A stretch of DNA of 64,000 bases from Frigidibacter sp. (GTDB lineage: Bacteria > Pseudomonadota > Alphaproteobacteria > Rhodobacterales > Rhodobacteraceae): NCBI RefSeq assembly GCF_030695035.1, contig NZ_JAUYTT010000012.1, positions 310,001-374,000 on the forward strand, given 5' to 3'. The notes under the pieces were generated by a model. That model did no database searches. It was not told the origin of the DNA and was given only the letters and a program-made list of their open reading frames with translations. Shown here piece by piece: positions 35,652 to 43,647 of the stretch (its first letter is position 1; the number at the start of each line of letters is the position of its first letter). The position numbers and the translations under genes were made by a program.

Positions 35652-36911
35652 ATGAAGCTCAAGGACCTCGAGATCTTCGTCGTGGCCCCCCCCGCCCCCG
35701 GCTGGGGCGGGCGCTACTGGATCTTCCCGAAGATCACCACTGATGACGGCATCACCGGTTATGGCGAGTGCTACGCCTCGACCGTTGGCCCTAAGGCGAT
35801 GGTCGCGGTGATCGAGGATGTGTTCGCGCGGCACATGCAGGGATCCTCCCCCGAGGATGTCGAGTTGATGTTCCGCCGCGCCTATTCCTCGGGCTTCACC
35901 CAGCGGCCCGACCCCACCGTAATCGGGGCGTTCTCGGGGCTGGAGATCGCCTGCTGGGACATCCTCGGCAAGGCGCGAAACCGCCCGGTCTGGGCGCTTC
36001 TGGGCGGCTGCGTGAACCCGCGGCTGCGCAGCTATACCTACCTCTATCCCGGCCCGGACGATGACCCCACCAGCTTCTGGGTGGATGCCGACGCCACAGC
36101 CGAGGCCGCCGCGCGGGCCGTCGCGCAGGGCTTCACCGCCGTGAAGTTCGACCCCGCCGGCCCCTACACGATCCGCGGCGGGCATGAGCCGGCGTTTTCC
36201 GACATCACCCGCTCTGCCGAGTTCTGCGCCAAGATCCGGCAGGCAGTCGGCGACCGCGCCGACCTTCTGTTCGGCACCCACGGCCAGTTCAGCGTGGCCG
36301 GCGCCATCCGCATGGGGCAAGCCATCGAAGCCTACAAGCCGCTCTGGTATGAAGAACCGATCCCGCCGGATGCGACGCTGGATCTGGCCGAGGTCGCCCG
36401 CGCGGTGCGTGTGCCGATTGCCACCGGCGAGCGGCTGACCACCAAGGGCGAGTTTGCCGCCGTGCTGCGCGCTGGCGCCGCCCGCATCCTGCAGCCCGCG
36501 CTTGGCCGGGCGGGCGGCATCTGGGAGGGCAAGAAGATCGCCGCCATCGCCGAGGTCTTCACCGCGCAGCTGGCCCCGCACCTTTACGCCGGGCCGGTCG
36601 AATGGGCCGCCAACCTGCATCTGGGGGCCTCGATCCCCAACCTTCTGATGGTCGAGACCATCGAGACCGGCGGCGCCTTCCACATGGCGCTGACCGGCAA
36701 CCGCCTGCAGTGGGAGGATGGCTATGTCACCGCCCCCACCGGCCCCGGCCTCGGCATCGAGTTCAACGAAGACCTCGCCCGCGCCCATCCCTATGACGGC
36801 GCCCGCCTGCACCTCGAGATGCAGGAAGCCCCCTGCGACTATCGCCGCCCCAACCATTTCGAGGGCGGTGCGCCCCGTACCGGAGAACCGATCACCGGAG
36901 AGCCCGCATGA
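35652..36911 (+). CDS. Mandelate racemase/muconate lactonising enzyme family protein (acid-sugar dehydratase-like)
   Basis: 419 residues of the enolase superfamily. The capping domain covers about 1-130, followed by the barrel: KFDPAGPY with the general-base Lys region, LLFGTHGQF with a metal or base position, LWYEEPIPPD, GERLTTKGEF, GRAGGIWEGKKIAAIAE and QLAPHLYAGP. Members dehydrate aldonic or other acid sugars, or racemise. The specific substrate cannot be named. The stop overlaps the ATG of a fold-type IV transaminase (ATGA), implying a shared pathway. AAGGAG precedes the ATG. Confidence 0.88.
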   Translation: MKLKDLEIFVVAPPAPGWGGRYWIFPKITTDDGITGYGECYASTVGPKAMVAVIEDVFARHMQGSSPEDVELMFRRAYSSGFTQRPDPTVIGAFSGLEIACWDILGKARNRPVWALLGGCVNPRLRSYTYLYPGPDDDPTSFWVDADATAEAAARAVAQGFTAVKFDPAGPYTIRGGHEPAFSDITRSAEFCAKIRQAVGDRADLLFGTHGQFSVAGAIRMGQAIEAYKPLWYEEPIPPDATLDLAEVARAVRVPIATGERLTTKGEFAAVLRAGAARILQPALGRAGGIWEGKKIAAIAEVFTAQLAPHLYAGPVEWAANLHLGASIPNLLMVETIETGGAFHMALTGNRLQWEDGYVTAPTGPGLGIEFNEDLARAHPYDGARLHLEMQEAPCDYRRPNHFEGGAPRTGEPITGEPA

Positions 36912-37813
36912 CCGACATGTCCAAAGGCGCGGCGTACCTCAACGGCGACTTCCTGCCGCTGGAGGAAGCGAAGATCCCGGTGACCCATTGGGGCTATCGC
37001 CGGTCGGACGTGACCTATGACGTGGTCGGGGTCCGGGACGGCGCCTTCTTCCGGCTGGAGGATCACCTCAGCCGGTTCCGCGCCTCGATGACCCGCCTGC
37101 GGATGGCGCCGCCCGAGAGCGATGACGAGATCCGCGCCATCCTCCACCGTGTGGTGGCGCTGTCGGGCCTGCGCGATGCCTATGTGGCGATGGATTGCCT
37201 GCGCGCCAGCCCGCCCCCGGGCGCGCCGCGCCACCCCGCCTACGCCCCGAGCTACATCATGTGCTACGCGGTCCCTTGGGTCTGGGTCGCCAGCCCCGAG
37301 ATGATCGAGCGCGGGATGCACCTGATGATCCCACGCGTGCGCCGAATCCCCCCCGAAAGCTTCGATCCGCGGGTGAAGAACTTCCATTGGGGCGACCTGA
37401 CCGAGGGCCAGTTCGAGGCGCTGGATGCCGGGGCCGATTTCGCGGTGCTGCTGGACGGTGCCGGCAACGTGACCGAGGGTCCGGGCTTCAACGTCTTCTG
37501 CGTGACCGGCGGGCGGGTGGCCACCCCCGCCACCGGCGCGCTGGACGGGATCACCCGCGCCTCGGTGATGGAGCTGTGCGCCGAGCTTGGCCTGGCGCTG
37601 GAGGTGCGCGATATCCCGGCGGACGAGTTCCGCGCGGCGGACGAGATCTTCGGCTGCACCACTGCGGGCGGGATCATGCCCGCCGCCCGGATCGACGGCC
37701 GGCGCATGAGCAATGACGCGCCGGGACCGATCTCCACCGCGCTCAAGAACCTGTTCTGGCAGAAGCGGGCCGAGGGGTGGCACGCGACGCTCGTGGACTA
37801 CGCAATCGGCTGA
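36908..37813 (+). CDS. Fold-type IV aminotransferase, (R)-amine transaminase-like
   Basis: 301 residues. The PLP lysine is K157 in RVKNFHWGDLTEGQFEALD, and LLDGAGNVTEGPGFNVF and GCTTAGGIMPAARIDG follow. These phrases closely resemble known (R)-selective omega-transaminases (VKNxxWGDL, TEGxGFN, CTTAGGIMP) rather than branched-chain or D-alanine transaminases. The second half is well conserved; the first half reads LNGDFLPLEEAKIPVTHWGY. Its natural amine donor or keto acceptor is unknown, but the coupled enolase-superfamily gene suggests a product of acid-sugar dehydration. Confidence 0.85.
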   Translation: MTDMSKGAAYLNGDFLPLEEAKIPVTHWGYRRSDVTYDVVGVRDGAFFRLEDHLSRFRASMTRLRMAPPESDDEIRAILHRVVALSGLRDAYVAMDCLRASPPPGAPRHPAYAPSYIMCYAVPWVWVASPEMIERGMHLMIPRVRRIPPESFDPRVKNFHWGDLTEGQFEALDAGADFAVLLDGAGNVTEGPGFNVFCVTGGRVATPATGALDGITRASVMELCAELGLALEVRDIPADEFRAADEIFGCTTAGGIMPAARIDGRRMSNDAPGPISTALKNLFWQKRAEGWHATLVDYAIG

Positions 37814-37844
37814 GTCGGGGCCCAAACCCGTCAAGCCAACTAAA

Positions 37845-37869
37845 AGTGAACTGACCAGTTTGTTTCACT
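37845..37869. promoter_or_regulatory. Dyad-rich site upstream of the outer-membrane barrel gene
   Basis: AACTGACCAGTT is a perfect 5+2+5 palindrome, flanked by AGTGAA and TTCACT in inverted order. It lies in the 230-base gap before the barrel gene, about 175 bases from its start. A regulator site is possible; no regulator is assigned. Confidence 0.35.
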
Positions 37870-38043
37870 CCTGTCGGCGCGCGTGAGCGCAGACTGCAAG
37901 ATGCCGCGCATGGCGCCCTGCGGCCGCCTCGCGCGGGCCGAATGCGCTGGAACCCCGCCTGCAACCGGACGTTAGTGCCCCGACGTCGGCGACTGCGCGA
38001 ACATTGCGGCCCCGGCGCAGAAAAAAACGAACCGGAGACAGTC

Positions 38044-38751
38044 ATGACCCTTTCCAAGTATTCGCTTCCCCTTCTCGCCGCCATCGGCACCACCCTGGCC
38101 CTTCCCGCCCTGGCCGGTGGCCTGACCGAGCCGGTCTATGAAGCCGCGCCCGTCTACGCCCCCGCGCCAATCGTCGCCACGCCCAACTGGGCCGGCGGCT
38201 ATACTGGTGTGGTCCTTGGCTACGCCGACGATACCGTCGACATCACCGACGATCTCGGCGTCTCGCCCGATGACCAGCCGAACCCGAAGGGCGGCCTTGC
38301 CGGCCTCACCGGCGGTTACAACTTCCAGTCGGGCAACTGGGTCTACGGTGTCGAGGCCGACATCGCCGCGACCGACCTGAGCGACAAGGGCACCTTCGAC
38401 GCCTCGACCGATGAATACGATGTCGATGTCAGCTCGATGGCCACCCTGCGCGGCCGCGTCGGTTATGACATGGGCCGCTGGATGCCCTATGCCACCGCCG
38501 GTATCGCCGCGGCGAAAGCGGATTATGCCTTTGAGTCGGCCGGTGCCACGCTCTATGACGACGACAACACCATGACCGGCTACTCGGCCGGCGTCGGCGC
38601 CGAATATGCGATCAACGACAAATGGTCGGCCAAGGGCGAATACCTCTACACCAACCTCGAAGGCCGCTTCAAAGCCGACGGCGCTGGCCCGAGCGCCGAT
38701 GTGGACCACGAAATCCACGCCGTGCGCGCGGGTCTGAACTACCGCTTCTGA
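38044..38751 (+). CDS. Outer-membrane beta-barrel protein (Omp25/31-like)
   Basis: 235 residues. A signal peptide (MTLSKYSLPLLAAIGTTLALPALAG) is followed by an OmpA-like eight-strand barrel: NWAGGYTGVVLGYADD, GGLAGLTGGYNFQSGNWVYG, MATLRGRVGYDMGRWMPYAT, YSAGVGAEYAINDKWSAKGE, ending HAVRAGLNYRF with a C-terminal Phe. This is a small surface barrel of the alphaproteobacterial Omp25/31 kind. ATG 38044 follows GGAGAC. A strong terminator follows the gene. Confidence 0.9.
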   Translation: MTLSKYSLPLLAAIGTTLALPALAGGLTEPVYEAAPVYAPAPIVATPNWAGGYTGVVLGYADDTVDITDDLGVSPDDQPNPKGGLAGLTGGYNFQSGNWVYGVEADIAATDLSDKGTFDASTDEYDVDVSSMATLRGRVGYDMGRWMPYATAGIAAAKADYAFESAGATLYDDDNTMTGYSAGVGAEYAINDKWSAKGEYLYTNLEGRFKADGAGPSADVDHEIHAVRAGLNYRF

Positions 38752-38777
38752 TCCGAAGCTTCGACAAACGGTAGAGA

Positions 38778-38804
38778 GGCGGCCCCGCCCGGGCCGCCTT
38801 TTTT
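38778..38804 (+). terminator. Rho-independent terminator of the barrel gene
   Basis: GGCGGCCC and GGGCCGCC flank loop CGCCC, then TTTTTT. It lies 26 bases after the stop; a textbook intrinsic terminator. Confidence 0.9.
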
Positions 38805-38932
38805 CTAATTTAAATCAATTTCTTGAAGATCTCACGGCCCGCGCCATGACCCTTCAAGTCCTGCCAAGGACTGCCCGCCCTGATAGACCCGGCGCCCTCG
38901 CGCCAGAACACCCGTATCGGCCAAAGCCCCAC

Positions 38933-39016
38933 ACCCTTCTTGCTGGAAAAATATCCTCGGGGGGAGGCCGCAGGCCGCGGGGGGCAGACAGCCCCCCGAC
39001 CCCGCCAGCCAAGGGC
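38933..39016 (-). repeat. Dispersed hairpin/GGATATTT element, copy 3
   Basis: On the minus strand GGGGGGCTGTCTGCCCCCC is followed by a second stem (GCGGCCTGCGGCC), then GAGGATATTTTT and CCAGCAAGAAGGG. It lies just beyond the stop of the leftward lipoprotein gene, where it could terminate transcription. Confidence 0.65.
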
Positions 39017-39022
39017 ACCGCC

Positions 39023-39322
39023 TCAGCAATCCAGCTCCAGCCGCACCTCGCCGGTATCGCCCGGCAGGCCGGTGACCGCGCTGCCTGGGATCACGCGGCA
39101 GCCGGTCGTCCGCTCTGCAGCCTCTATCATCAGCGCCGGAACCGGCGCCCGGGCGCGCCGTGAAAGATATCCCAGCCGGATCACCTCGGCCCGGTCCTCC
39201 TTGTGGAACACCACGAAATCGATGCCCGAGAGGGTGATGTCATGCCGCTCCGCGCCAAAGAACTGCGGCGCGGGAGAGGCGCAGGCGGCAAGGAGGACAC
39301 AGAGGAGGACAATCGGGCGCAT
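39023..39322 (-). CDS. Small lipoprotein, function unknown
   Basis: 99 residues. Starts MRPIVLLCVLLAACASPAPQ with lipobox LAAC at 12-15. The rest (RHDITLSGIDFVVFHKEDRA, EVIRLGYLSRRARAPVPALM, TTGCRVIPGSAVTGLPGDTG) contains two cysteines that could pair. I recognise no named family. It is divergent from the entericidin-like gene. Confidence 0.75.
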   Translation of the reverse strand: MRPIVLLCVLLAACASPAPQFFGAERHDITLSGIDFVVFHKEDRAEVIRLGYLSRRARAPVPALMIEAAERTTGCRVIPGSAVTGLPGDTGEVRLELDC

Positions 39323-39474
39323 GGGCCGAGCGTGCCGCAACGAGGTTAAAGTCTTCTTAACACGCGCCGCATCCCGGACCCTGTTCAACTTTCTTTTGCA
39401 AATGCGGCATTTGCCGGGAACCGGCGCGGCCCCGGGGGCGTTGGGCGGCAGATCATGATTTACAGGAGACCGGA

Positions 39475-39612
39475 ATGACCCGCTTTGCTTTTGCCTTCCT
39501 GGCGCTTGCCAGCCTTGCCGCCTGCGAAACCATCCAGGGTGCCGGCCAAGATATCGAGAATACTGGCGAAGCCATCGCGTCGGAAGCGCGGCAGACCCAG
39601 GCGCAGATGTAA
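39475..39612 (+). CDS. Entericidin A/B-like small lipoprotein
   Basis: 45 residues: MTRFAFAFLALASLAACETI, then QGAGQDIENTGEAIASEARQ and a short end. The LAAC lipobox and the GAGxDIxxTGxAI motif are hallmarks of the entericidin (EcnA/EcnB) family, tiny envelope lipoproteins related to a toxin/antidote pair in enterics; lone copies are common in alphaproteobacteria and of unclear function. AGGAG lies 7 bases before ATG 39475, and a hairpin with T-run follows. Confidence 0.9.
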   Translation: MTRFAFAFLALASLAACETIQGAGQDIENTGEAIASEARQTQAQM

Positions 39613-39648
39613 GCTTCGGGCTCCTCACAACCCCTTGGCATTCAATGT

Positions 39649-39680
39649 AAAACGGGCGGCCCGCAAGGACCGCCCGTTTT
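39649..39680. terminator. Bidirectional terminator
   Basis: AAAACGGGCGG and CCGCCCGTTTT form a perfect stem with a 10-base centre. T-runs on both strands let it serve the entericidin-like gene and the leftward gene that ends at 39695. Confidence 0.88.
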
Positions 39681-39694
39681 GCTGTTCACGCCCG

Positions 39695-39907
39695 TCACGC
39701 ACGGCGCGGCGGCCAGTCCGGGTCCTTGCGCTTGATATAGCGCGCGTTCCAGATTCCAGCAGGAACGCCGATGATCACGCCGAGGGCGGCACCGAGGACG
39801 AAGGGGCTCCAGCCGACCCAGCCGAGGCTGAGGCCGGCGATGACGACGACGCCGCCGACGCAGGCGACCCAGAGGGTGACGAGGAAGGTTCGCAGAGGGG
39901 GAAGCAT
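39695..39907 (-). CDS. Small membrane protein, function unknown
   Basis: 70 residues (MLPPLRTFLVTLWVACVGGV). Two hydrophobic helices lie at about 6-27 and 34-52, and the end is basic (NARYIKRKDPDWPPRRA). ATG 39907 has GGAG 8 bases upstream; ATG 39913 is too close to that site. No family recognised. Its neighbour at 40066-40311 has the same two-helix plan. Confidence 0.65.
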   Translation of the reverse strand: MLPPLRTFLVTLWVACVGGVVVIAGLSLGWVGWSPFVLGAALGVIIGVPAGIWNARYIKRKDPDWPPRRA

Positions 39908-40013
39908 GGGCATTCTCCTTGCAGATAAGGGGTTGCGGAAAGGTGTTCGCGCGATGGAGGGAAACGCGCAGGCTGGCGCCGGGGTTCCGCGGGCGACTTG
40001 GAGGGCGGGCGGG

Positions 40014-40032
40014 CCATATGGAAACCATATGG
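40014..40032. promoter_or_regulatory. CCATATGG-AAA-CCATATGG double palindrome
   Basis: Two copies of the self-complementary octamer CCATATGG are separated by AAA, between two small leftward membrane-protein genes. A dimeric regulator could bind either octamer; no regulator is assigned. Confidence 0.4.
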
Positions 40033-40065
40033 TTCCTATACATACGCCATACATACGATCTGCGG

Positions 40066-40311
40066 TCAGCGGCGCGCCGGGGCCGGGTTCATCTTGGCGG
40101 CAATTCCGGGCACGAGGTCCAGCGCGGTGATCGCCACGATGGCGGCCAGCGCGAAGGGGCCGAGGCCGTAATGCCCCAGCGACATTGCCGCCGCGGCATA
40201 GGCGCCCCCCGCGCAGAGCATCACCAGCGGGCAGAGGATGATCCGCAGCGGGTCGGGGCCCTCGGCGGCGGGGCGGCGCGGACGGTAGGTCGGAGGCAGG
40301 GGCTGGGGCAT
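40066..40311 (-). CDS. Small membrane protein, function unknown
   Basis: 81 residues beginning MPQPLPPTYRPRRPAAEGPD, then two hydrophobic segments (RIILCPLVMLCAGGAYAAAA; GPFALAAIVAITALDLVPGI). GGAG lies 9 bases before ATG 40311. Nothing in it points to a function. It is divergent from arfB. Confidence 0.65.
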   Translation of the reverse strand: MPQPLPPTYRPRRPAAEGPDPLRIILCPLVMLCAGGAYAAAAMSLGHYGLGPFALAAIVAITALDLVPGIAAKMNPAPARR

Positions 40312-40431
40312 GGCGGCAACTCCGGGGGAAGGGGCTGCCGGGGGAAACCGCCAGTAGGGCGGAATGTTCCGGGGCCGCTTCACCGCAGCTTCACGCCTTC
40401 CCTTCCGCACAAAACCCGTTAGCTTGCGGCC

Positions 40432-40854
40432 ATGCTGCGCATCACCGACACCATTGCCCTGGCCGACTGGGAGCTGTCCGAGTCCTTCACTCGCTCGCAG
40501 GGGCCGGGGGGGCAGAATGTGAACAAAGTCGAGACGGCAGTGGAGCTGCGCTTCGAGGCGGAACGCAGCCCGCATCTGCCCGGCCCGGTCAAGACGCGGC
40601 TGAAGCGGCTGGCAGGGCGGCGCTGGACCACGGACGGTGCCATCGTGATCCGCGCCGAGGAGACGCGCAGTCAGGCCCGCAACCGGGAACTGGCGCGCGA
40701 GCGGCTGGTTGAGTTGATCCGGCAGGCGCTGGTCGCGCCCAAGCGCCGGATTGCGACCAAGCCCACGCTGGGAAGCCAGCGCCGGCGGCTGACTGCCAAG
40801 GCGGTGCGCGGCGAGGTGAAGTCGCTGAGGGGGAAGATCGATGACACGGACTGA
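40432..40854 (+). CDS. arfB: Alternative ribosome-rescue factor ArfB
   Basis: 140 residues. Hydrolyses peptidyl-tRNA on ribosomes stalled at the 3' end of an mRNA. The catalytic GGQ is at 26-28 (SQGPGGQNVNKVETAVELRF), and the basic C-terminal tail (PKRRIATKPTLGSQRRRLTA) is the part that enters the empty mRNA channel. It overlaps the next gene by 14 bases. Confidence 0.94.
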   Translation: MLRITDTIALADWELSESFTRSQGPGGQNVNKVETAVELRFEAERSPHLPGPVKTRLKRLAGRRWTTDGAIVIRAEETRSQARNRELARERLVELIRQALVAPKRRIATKPTLGSQRRRLTAKAVRGEVKSLRGKIDDTD

Positions 40855-42115
40855 CCTGATGACGAGGCGTGCGCGCCTGCTGGGGCCGAATGTGCCGACC
40901 TTCTATGACGACCCCGTGCATGTGGTCCGCGGCGAAGGCGTCTGGCTGTGGGATGCGCAGGGCCGGCGCTATCTCGATTGCTACAACAACGTGCCGCATG
41001 TGGGCCATTGCCATCCCAAGGTGGTGGAGGCGATTGCCCGGCAGGCGGCAGTGCTGAACACCCATACCCGCTATCTGCATGAGGGCATCCTTGAGTATGG
41101 CGAACGGCTGGTGACCAAGCTGGGCCATGACCTGCAGCAGATCATCATGGTCTGCACCGGGTCCGAGGCGAATGACATCGCGCTGCGCATGGCGCAGGCG
41201 GTAACGGGGCACACGGGTGTCATCGCCACCGACAACACCTATCACGGCAACACCGCCGCGGTCAGCCACCTGTCCACCCGCCGCCCGCCGATTGGCGGCT
41301 ACCCCAGCCATGTGCGGCGGGTGCCCGCGCCGGACGGGCTGTTGCCGCTGGGGGGGAGCGCCGAGGCGCAGCCTGCGTCCTTTGCCGCCAACGTCGCCCG
41401 CGCCATCGAAGAGTTGCAGGCGGCGGGGCATGGCTTTGCCGGGCTGATGCTCTGCCCGGTCTTTGCCAATGAGGGGATGCCGGATGTGGGGCCGGGTTTC
41501 CTTGGCCCGACGGTGGAGGTGGTGCGCCGCGCGGGCGGGCTGATCCTGTGCGACGAGGTGCAGCCCGGCTTTGGCCGCACCGGCAGCCATTTCTGGGGGC
41601 ATGAGTGGCTGGGATTTGCGCCCGATGTGGTGACGATGGGCAAGCCGATGGGCAATGGCCATCCCGTCGCCGCGGTCGTCACCCGGCCTGATGTGATGGC
41701 GGCCTTCCGCAACGCCTTTGGCTATTTCAACACCTTCGGCGGCAATCCTGTCAGCTGTGCGGCGGCGCTGGCGGTGCTGGAGGTGATCGAGGACGAGGGG
41801 CTGGTGCAGAACGCGCGCGACGTGGGGGCCTATACGCTGGGGCTGATGCAGGGGCTGCGGCATCCGCTGATCCATGACGTGCGGGGCCTTGGCCTCTTCT
41901 TCGCGGTGGAGTTTGCCAAGGGCGGCCGTCCGGCGCCCGAATTCTGCGGGCAGGTGGTGGAACGGATGCGCGAGCGGGGCGTGTTGCTGGGCCGGGTCGG
42001 GCGGCAGCAGCATATCCTGAAGCTGCGCCCGCCGATGCCGTTCAGCCGCGAGAATGCCGATCTGGCGATCGGCACGCTGGCCGAGGTTCTGGCCGGGATG
42101 GACAGTATCGCATGA
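40841..42115 (+). CDS. Class III aminotransferase fold protein, phospho-lyase-like
   Basis: 424 residues. The PLP lysine is K268 in VVTMGKPMGNGHP; CTGSEANDIALRMAQAVTGH and DNTYHGNTAA bind cofactor. VGHCHPKVVEAIARQ, VLNTHTRYLHEGILEYGERL and FGYFNTFGGNPVSCA resemble ethanolamine-phosphate and 5-phosphohydroxylysine phospho-lyases (AGXT2L1/2), which eliminate phosphate and ammonia instead of transaminating. The coupled downstream kinase gene fits a kinase-then-lyase route for an amino alcohol. The substrate is inferred, not proven. Start ATG 40841 follows GGGGGAAG inside arfB. Confidence 0.85.
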   Translation: MTRTDLMTRRARLLGPNVPTFYDDPVHVVRGEGVWLWDAQGRRYLDCYNNVPHVGHCHPKVVEAIARQAAVLNTHTRYLHEGILEYGERLVTKLGHDLQQIIMVCTGSEANDIALRMAQAVTGHTGVIATDNTYHGNTAAVSHLSTRRPPIGGYPSHVRRVPAPDGLLPLGGSAEAQPASFAANVARAIEELQAAGHGFAGLMLCPVFANEGMPDVGPGFLGPTVEVVRRAGGLILCDEVQPGFGRTGSHFWGHEWLGFAPDVVTMGKPMGNGHPVAAVVTRPDVMAAFRNAFGYFNTFGGNPVSCAAALAVLEVIEDEGLVQNARDVGAYTLGLMQGLRHPLIHDVRGLGLFFAVEFAKGGRPAPEFCGQVVERMRERGVLLGRVGRQQHILKLRPPMPFSRENADLAIGTLAEVLAGMDSIA

Positions 42116-43089
42116 CCGATGCCGAGGCGCAGGAACTGGCGGGCCGGGCGCTGGCGCTGTGGGGCGGCGGGGAGGCCCCGCGGCTGGTGAAGAACCGTGA
42201 GAACATCGTGTTTGAGGTTCGGCTGGCGCAGGGCCGCCGCGCGGCGTTGCGGCTGCACCGGCCGGGCTATCAGACCGTGGCGGGGATCGAGAGCGAACTG
42301 CTGTGGATGCAGGGGCTGGCGGCGGCGGGGCTGCGCGTGCCCGCGCCGGTGCCGGCCCTGTCGGGCGCGCTGGTGGGGGCGCTGGACGGGCGCTGCGTGT
42401 CTTGCGTGGGCTGGTTGGAGGGTGCGCCGCTTGGTTCCGCCGAGTTGCCGCTGGCCGGAAGCGCGGCCGAGCAGGCAGGGCGGATGCGCGATCTGGGCGG
42501 GCTGATCGCGCGGATGCACAGCGCGACGGATGCGCTGGAGCTGCCGGTGGGGTTCGCACGGCCGAGCTGGGATGAGGACGGGTTTCTGGGCGAGGCGCCG
42601 CTCTGGGGGCGGTTCTGGGAGAGCCCGGCTTTCGCGCCGGAGGAGCGGGCGCTGATGCTGGAGGCGCGGGACGCGGCTCGCGGGGCGCTTGGCGCGCTTC
42701 GGGCCGAGGGCGCCGACTTCGGGCTGATCCATGCCGATGTGCTGCGCGAGAATGTGCTGTGCCATGAGGGCGCGCTGGCGCTGATCGACTTCGACGATTC
42801 CGGCTTTGGCTTCCGGCATTACGACCTTGCGACCGCGCTGGTGCAGAGCCTTGAGGAACCGGCGCTGCCGGATCTGGCGGCGGCTCTGGTCGCGGGCTAC
42901 AGCGCCCGGCGGCCGCTGGCTCCGGGGCGGCTGGCGCTGTTCGTGATGCTGCGCTGCTGCGCCTCGGCCGGGTGGATCGCCAGCCGTGCGGGGCCGCAGG
43001 ATGCGCGGCAACGGTTCTATGCCGGGCGTGCCGTCAGGATGGCGCTGCATGTGCTGGACGGGACGGCGCCCTGGGAGCCGGGGCTGTGA
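42112..43089 (+). CDS. APH-fold small-molecule kinase (hydroxylysine/ethanolamine kinase-like)
   Basis: 325 residues of the aminoglycoside-phosphotransferase/choline kinase fold. The Brenner motif is FGLIHADVLRENVLCHEG, and the metal Asp is in LIDFDDSGFGFRHYD; LVKNRENIVFEVRLAQGRRA is the N-lobe. It overlaps the aminotransferase gene (ATGA) and, by its GTGA end, the NUDIX gene. Together with the phospho-lyase-like partner it resembles the human hydroxylysine kinase and phospho-lyase pair. Confidence 0.82.
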   Translation: MTDAEAQELAGRALALWGGGEAPRLVKNRENIVFEVRLAQGRRAALRLHRPGYQTVAGIESELLWMQGLAAAGLRVPAPVPALSGALVGALDGRCVSCVGWLEGAPLGSAELPLAGSAAEQAGRMRDLGGLIARMHSATDALELPVGFARPSWDEDGFLGEAPLWGRFWESPAFAPEERALMLEARDAARGALGALRAEGADFGLIHADVLRENVLCHEGALALIDFDDSGFGFRHYDLATALVQSLEEPALPDLAAALVAGYSARRPLAPGRLALFVMLRCCASAGWIASRAGPQDARQRFYAGRAVRMALHVLDGTAPWEPGL

Positions 43090-43583
43090 AGCGCGGGCTG
43101 GCTCTTACCCTGCTGGCGGGCGTCGCCGCCCTGATGGGCCGGCGGCCGCCGCGGCTGCAGGTGGCGGCGCTGTGCCTGCGCGAGAAGCGCGGCGCGCAGG
43201 AGATGCTGCTGATCACCAGCCTCGACACCGGGCGATGGGTGCTGCCCAAGGGCTGGCCGATGCGCGGGCGCAGCCTCGGCGGCGCGGCGCTGCGCGAGGC
43301 CTGGGAAGAGGCGGGGGTGAACGGCGCCGTCGCGCATGACCCGGTGGGGCATTACGGCTACCGCAAGCGGGGCCGCACCGGGCTGGCGCGGCGGGTGAAG
43401 GTGGCGGTGTACCCGGTGCGGGTGCGGCGGATGGAGAAGGGCTATCCCGAGGAAGGGCAGCGCAAACTGGCCTGGGTGACGCCGGCCAAGGCGGCGGGGA
43501 TGGTGAAGGAGCCCGAACTTTCGGCGCTGCTGGCTGAACTTCCGGGGCGCCTGGCGGTTGTGTCTGAAGGCGGGGCGACATAA
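43086..43583 (+). CDS. NUDIX hydrolase (diphosphoinositol-polyphosphate-phosphatase-like)
   Basis: 165 residues. The Nudix box spans about 56-78, with REAWEEAG at 70-77 supplying the metal-binding glutamates; WVLPKGWPMRG precedes it as in DIPP/MutT-like proteins. Starts with GTG overlapping the kinase stop. Its substrate is unknown; it could clean up a nucleotide or phosphorylated by-product of the operon. Confidence 0.85.
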   Translation: MKRGLALTLLAGVAALMGRRPPRLQVAALCLREKRGAQEMLLITSLDTGRWVLPKGWPMRGRSLGGAALREAWEEAGVNGAVAHDPVGHYGYRKRGRTGLARRVKVAVYPVRVRRMEKGYPEEGQRKLAWVTPAKAAGMVKEPELSALLAELPGRLAVVSEGGAT

Positions 43584-43647
43584 CCGCCGGGATTGTATTT
43601 GCGACGGATGACCGATTGAACGCTCCCCTTACCCCCGCGACCCCTCC

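Noticed and set aside
34242-36911. An 889-codon frame suggesting a fusion ahead of the enolase-superfamily enzyme
   Set aside because: The first half is the out-of-frame shadow of the MFS gene; the true gene begins at 35652 with its own AAGGAG.
39475-39612. A two-gene entericidin toxin/antidote module
   Set aside because: Only one entericidin-like gene is present; neighbours are unrelated small proteins.
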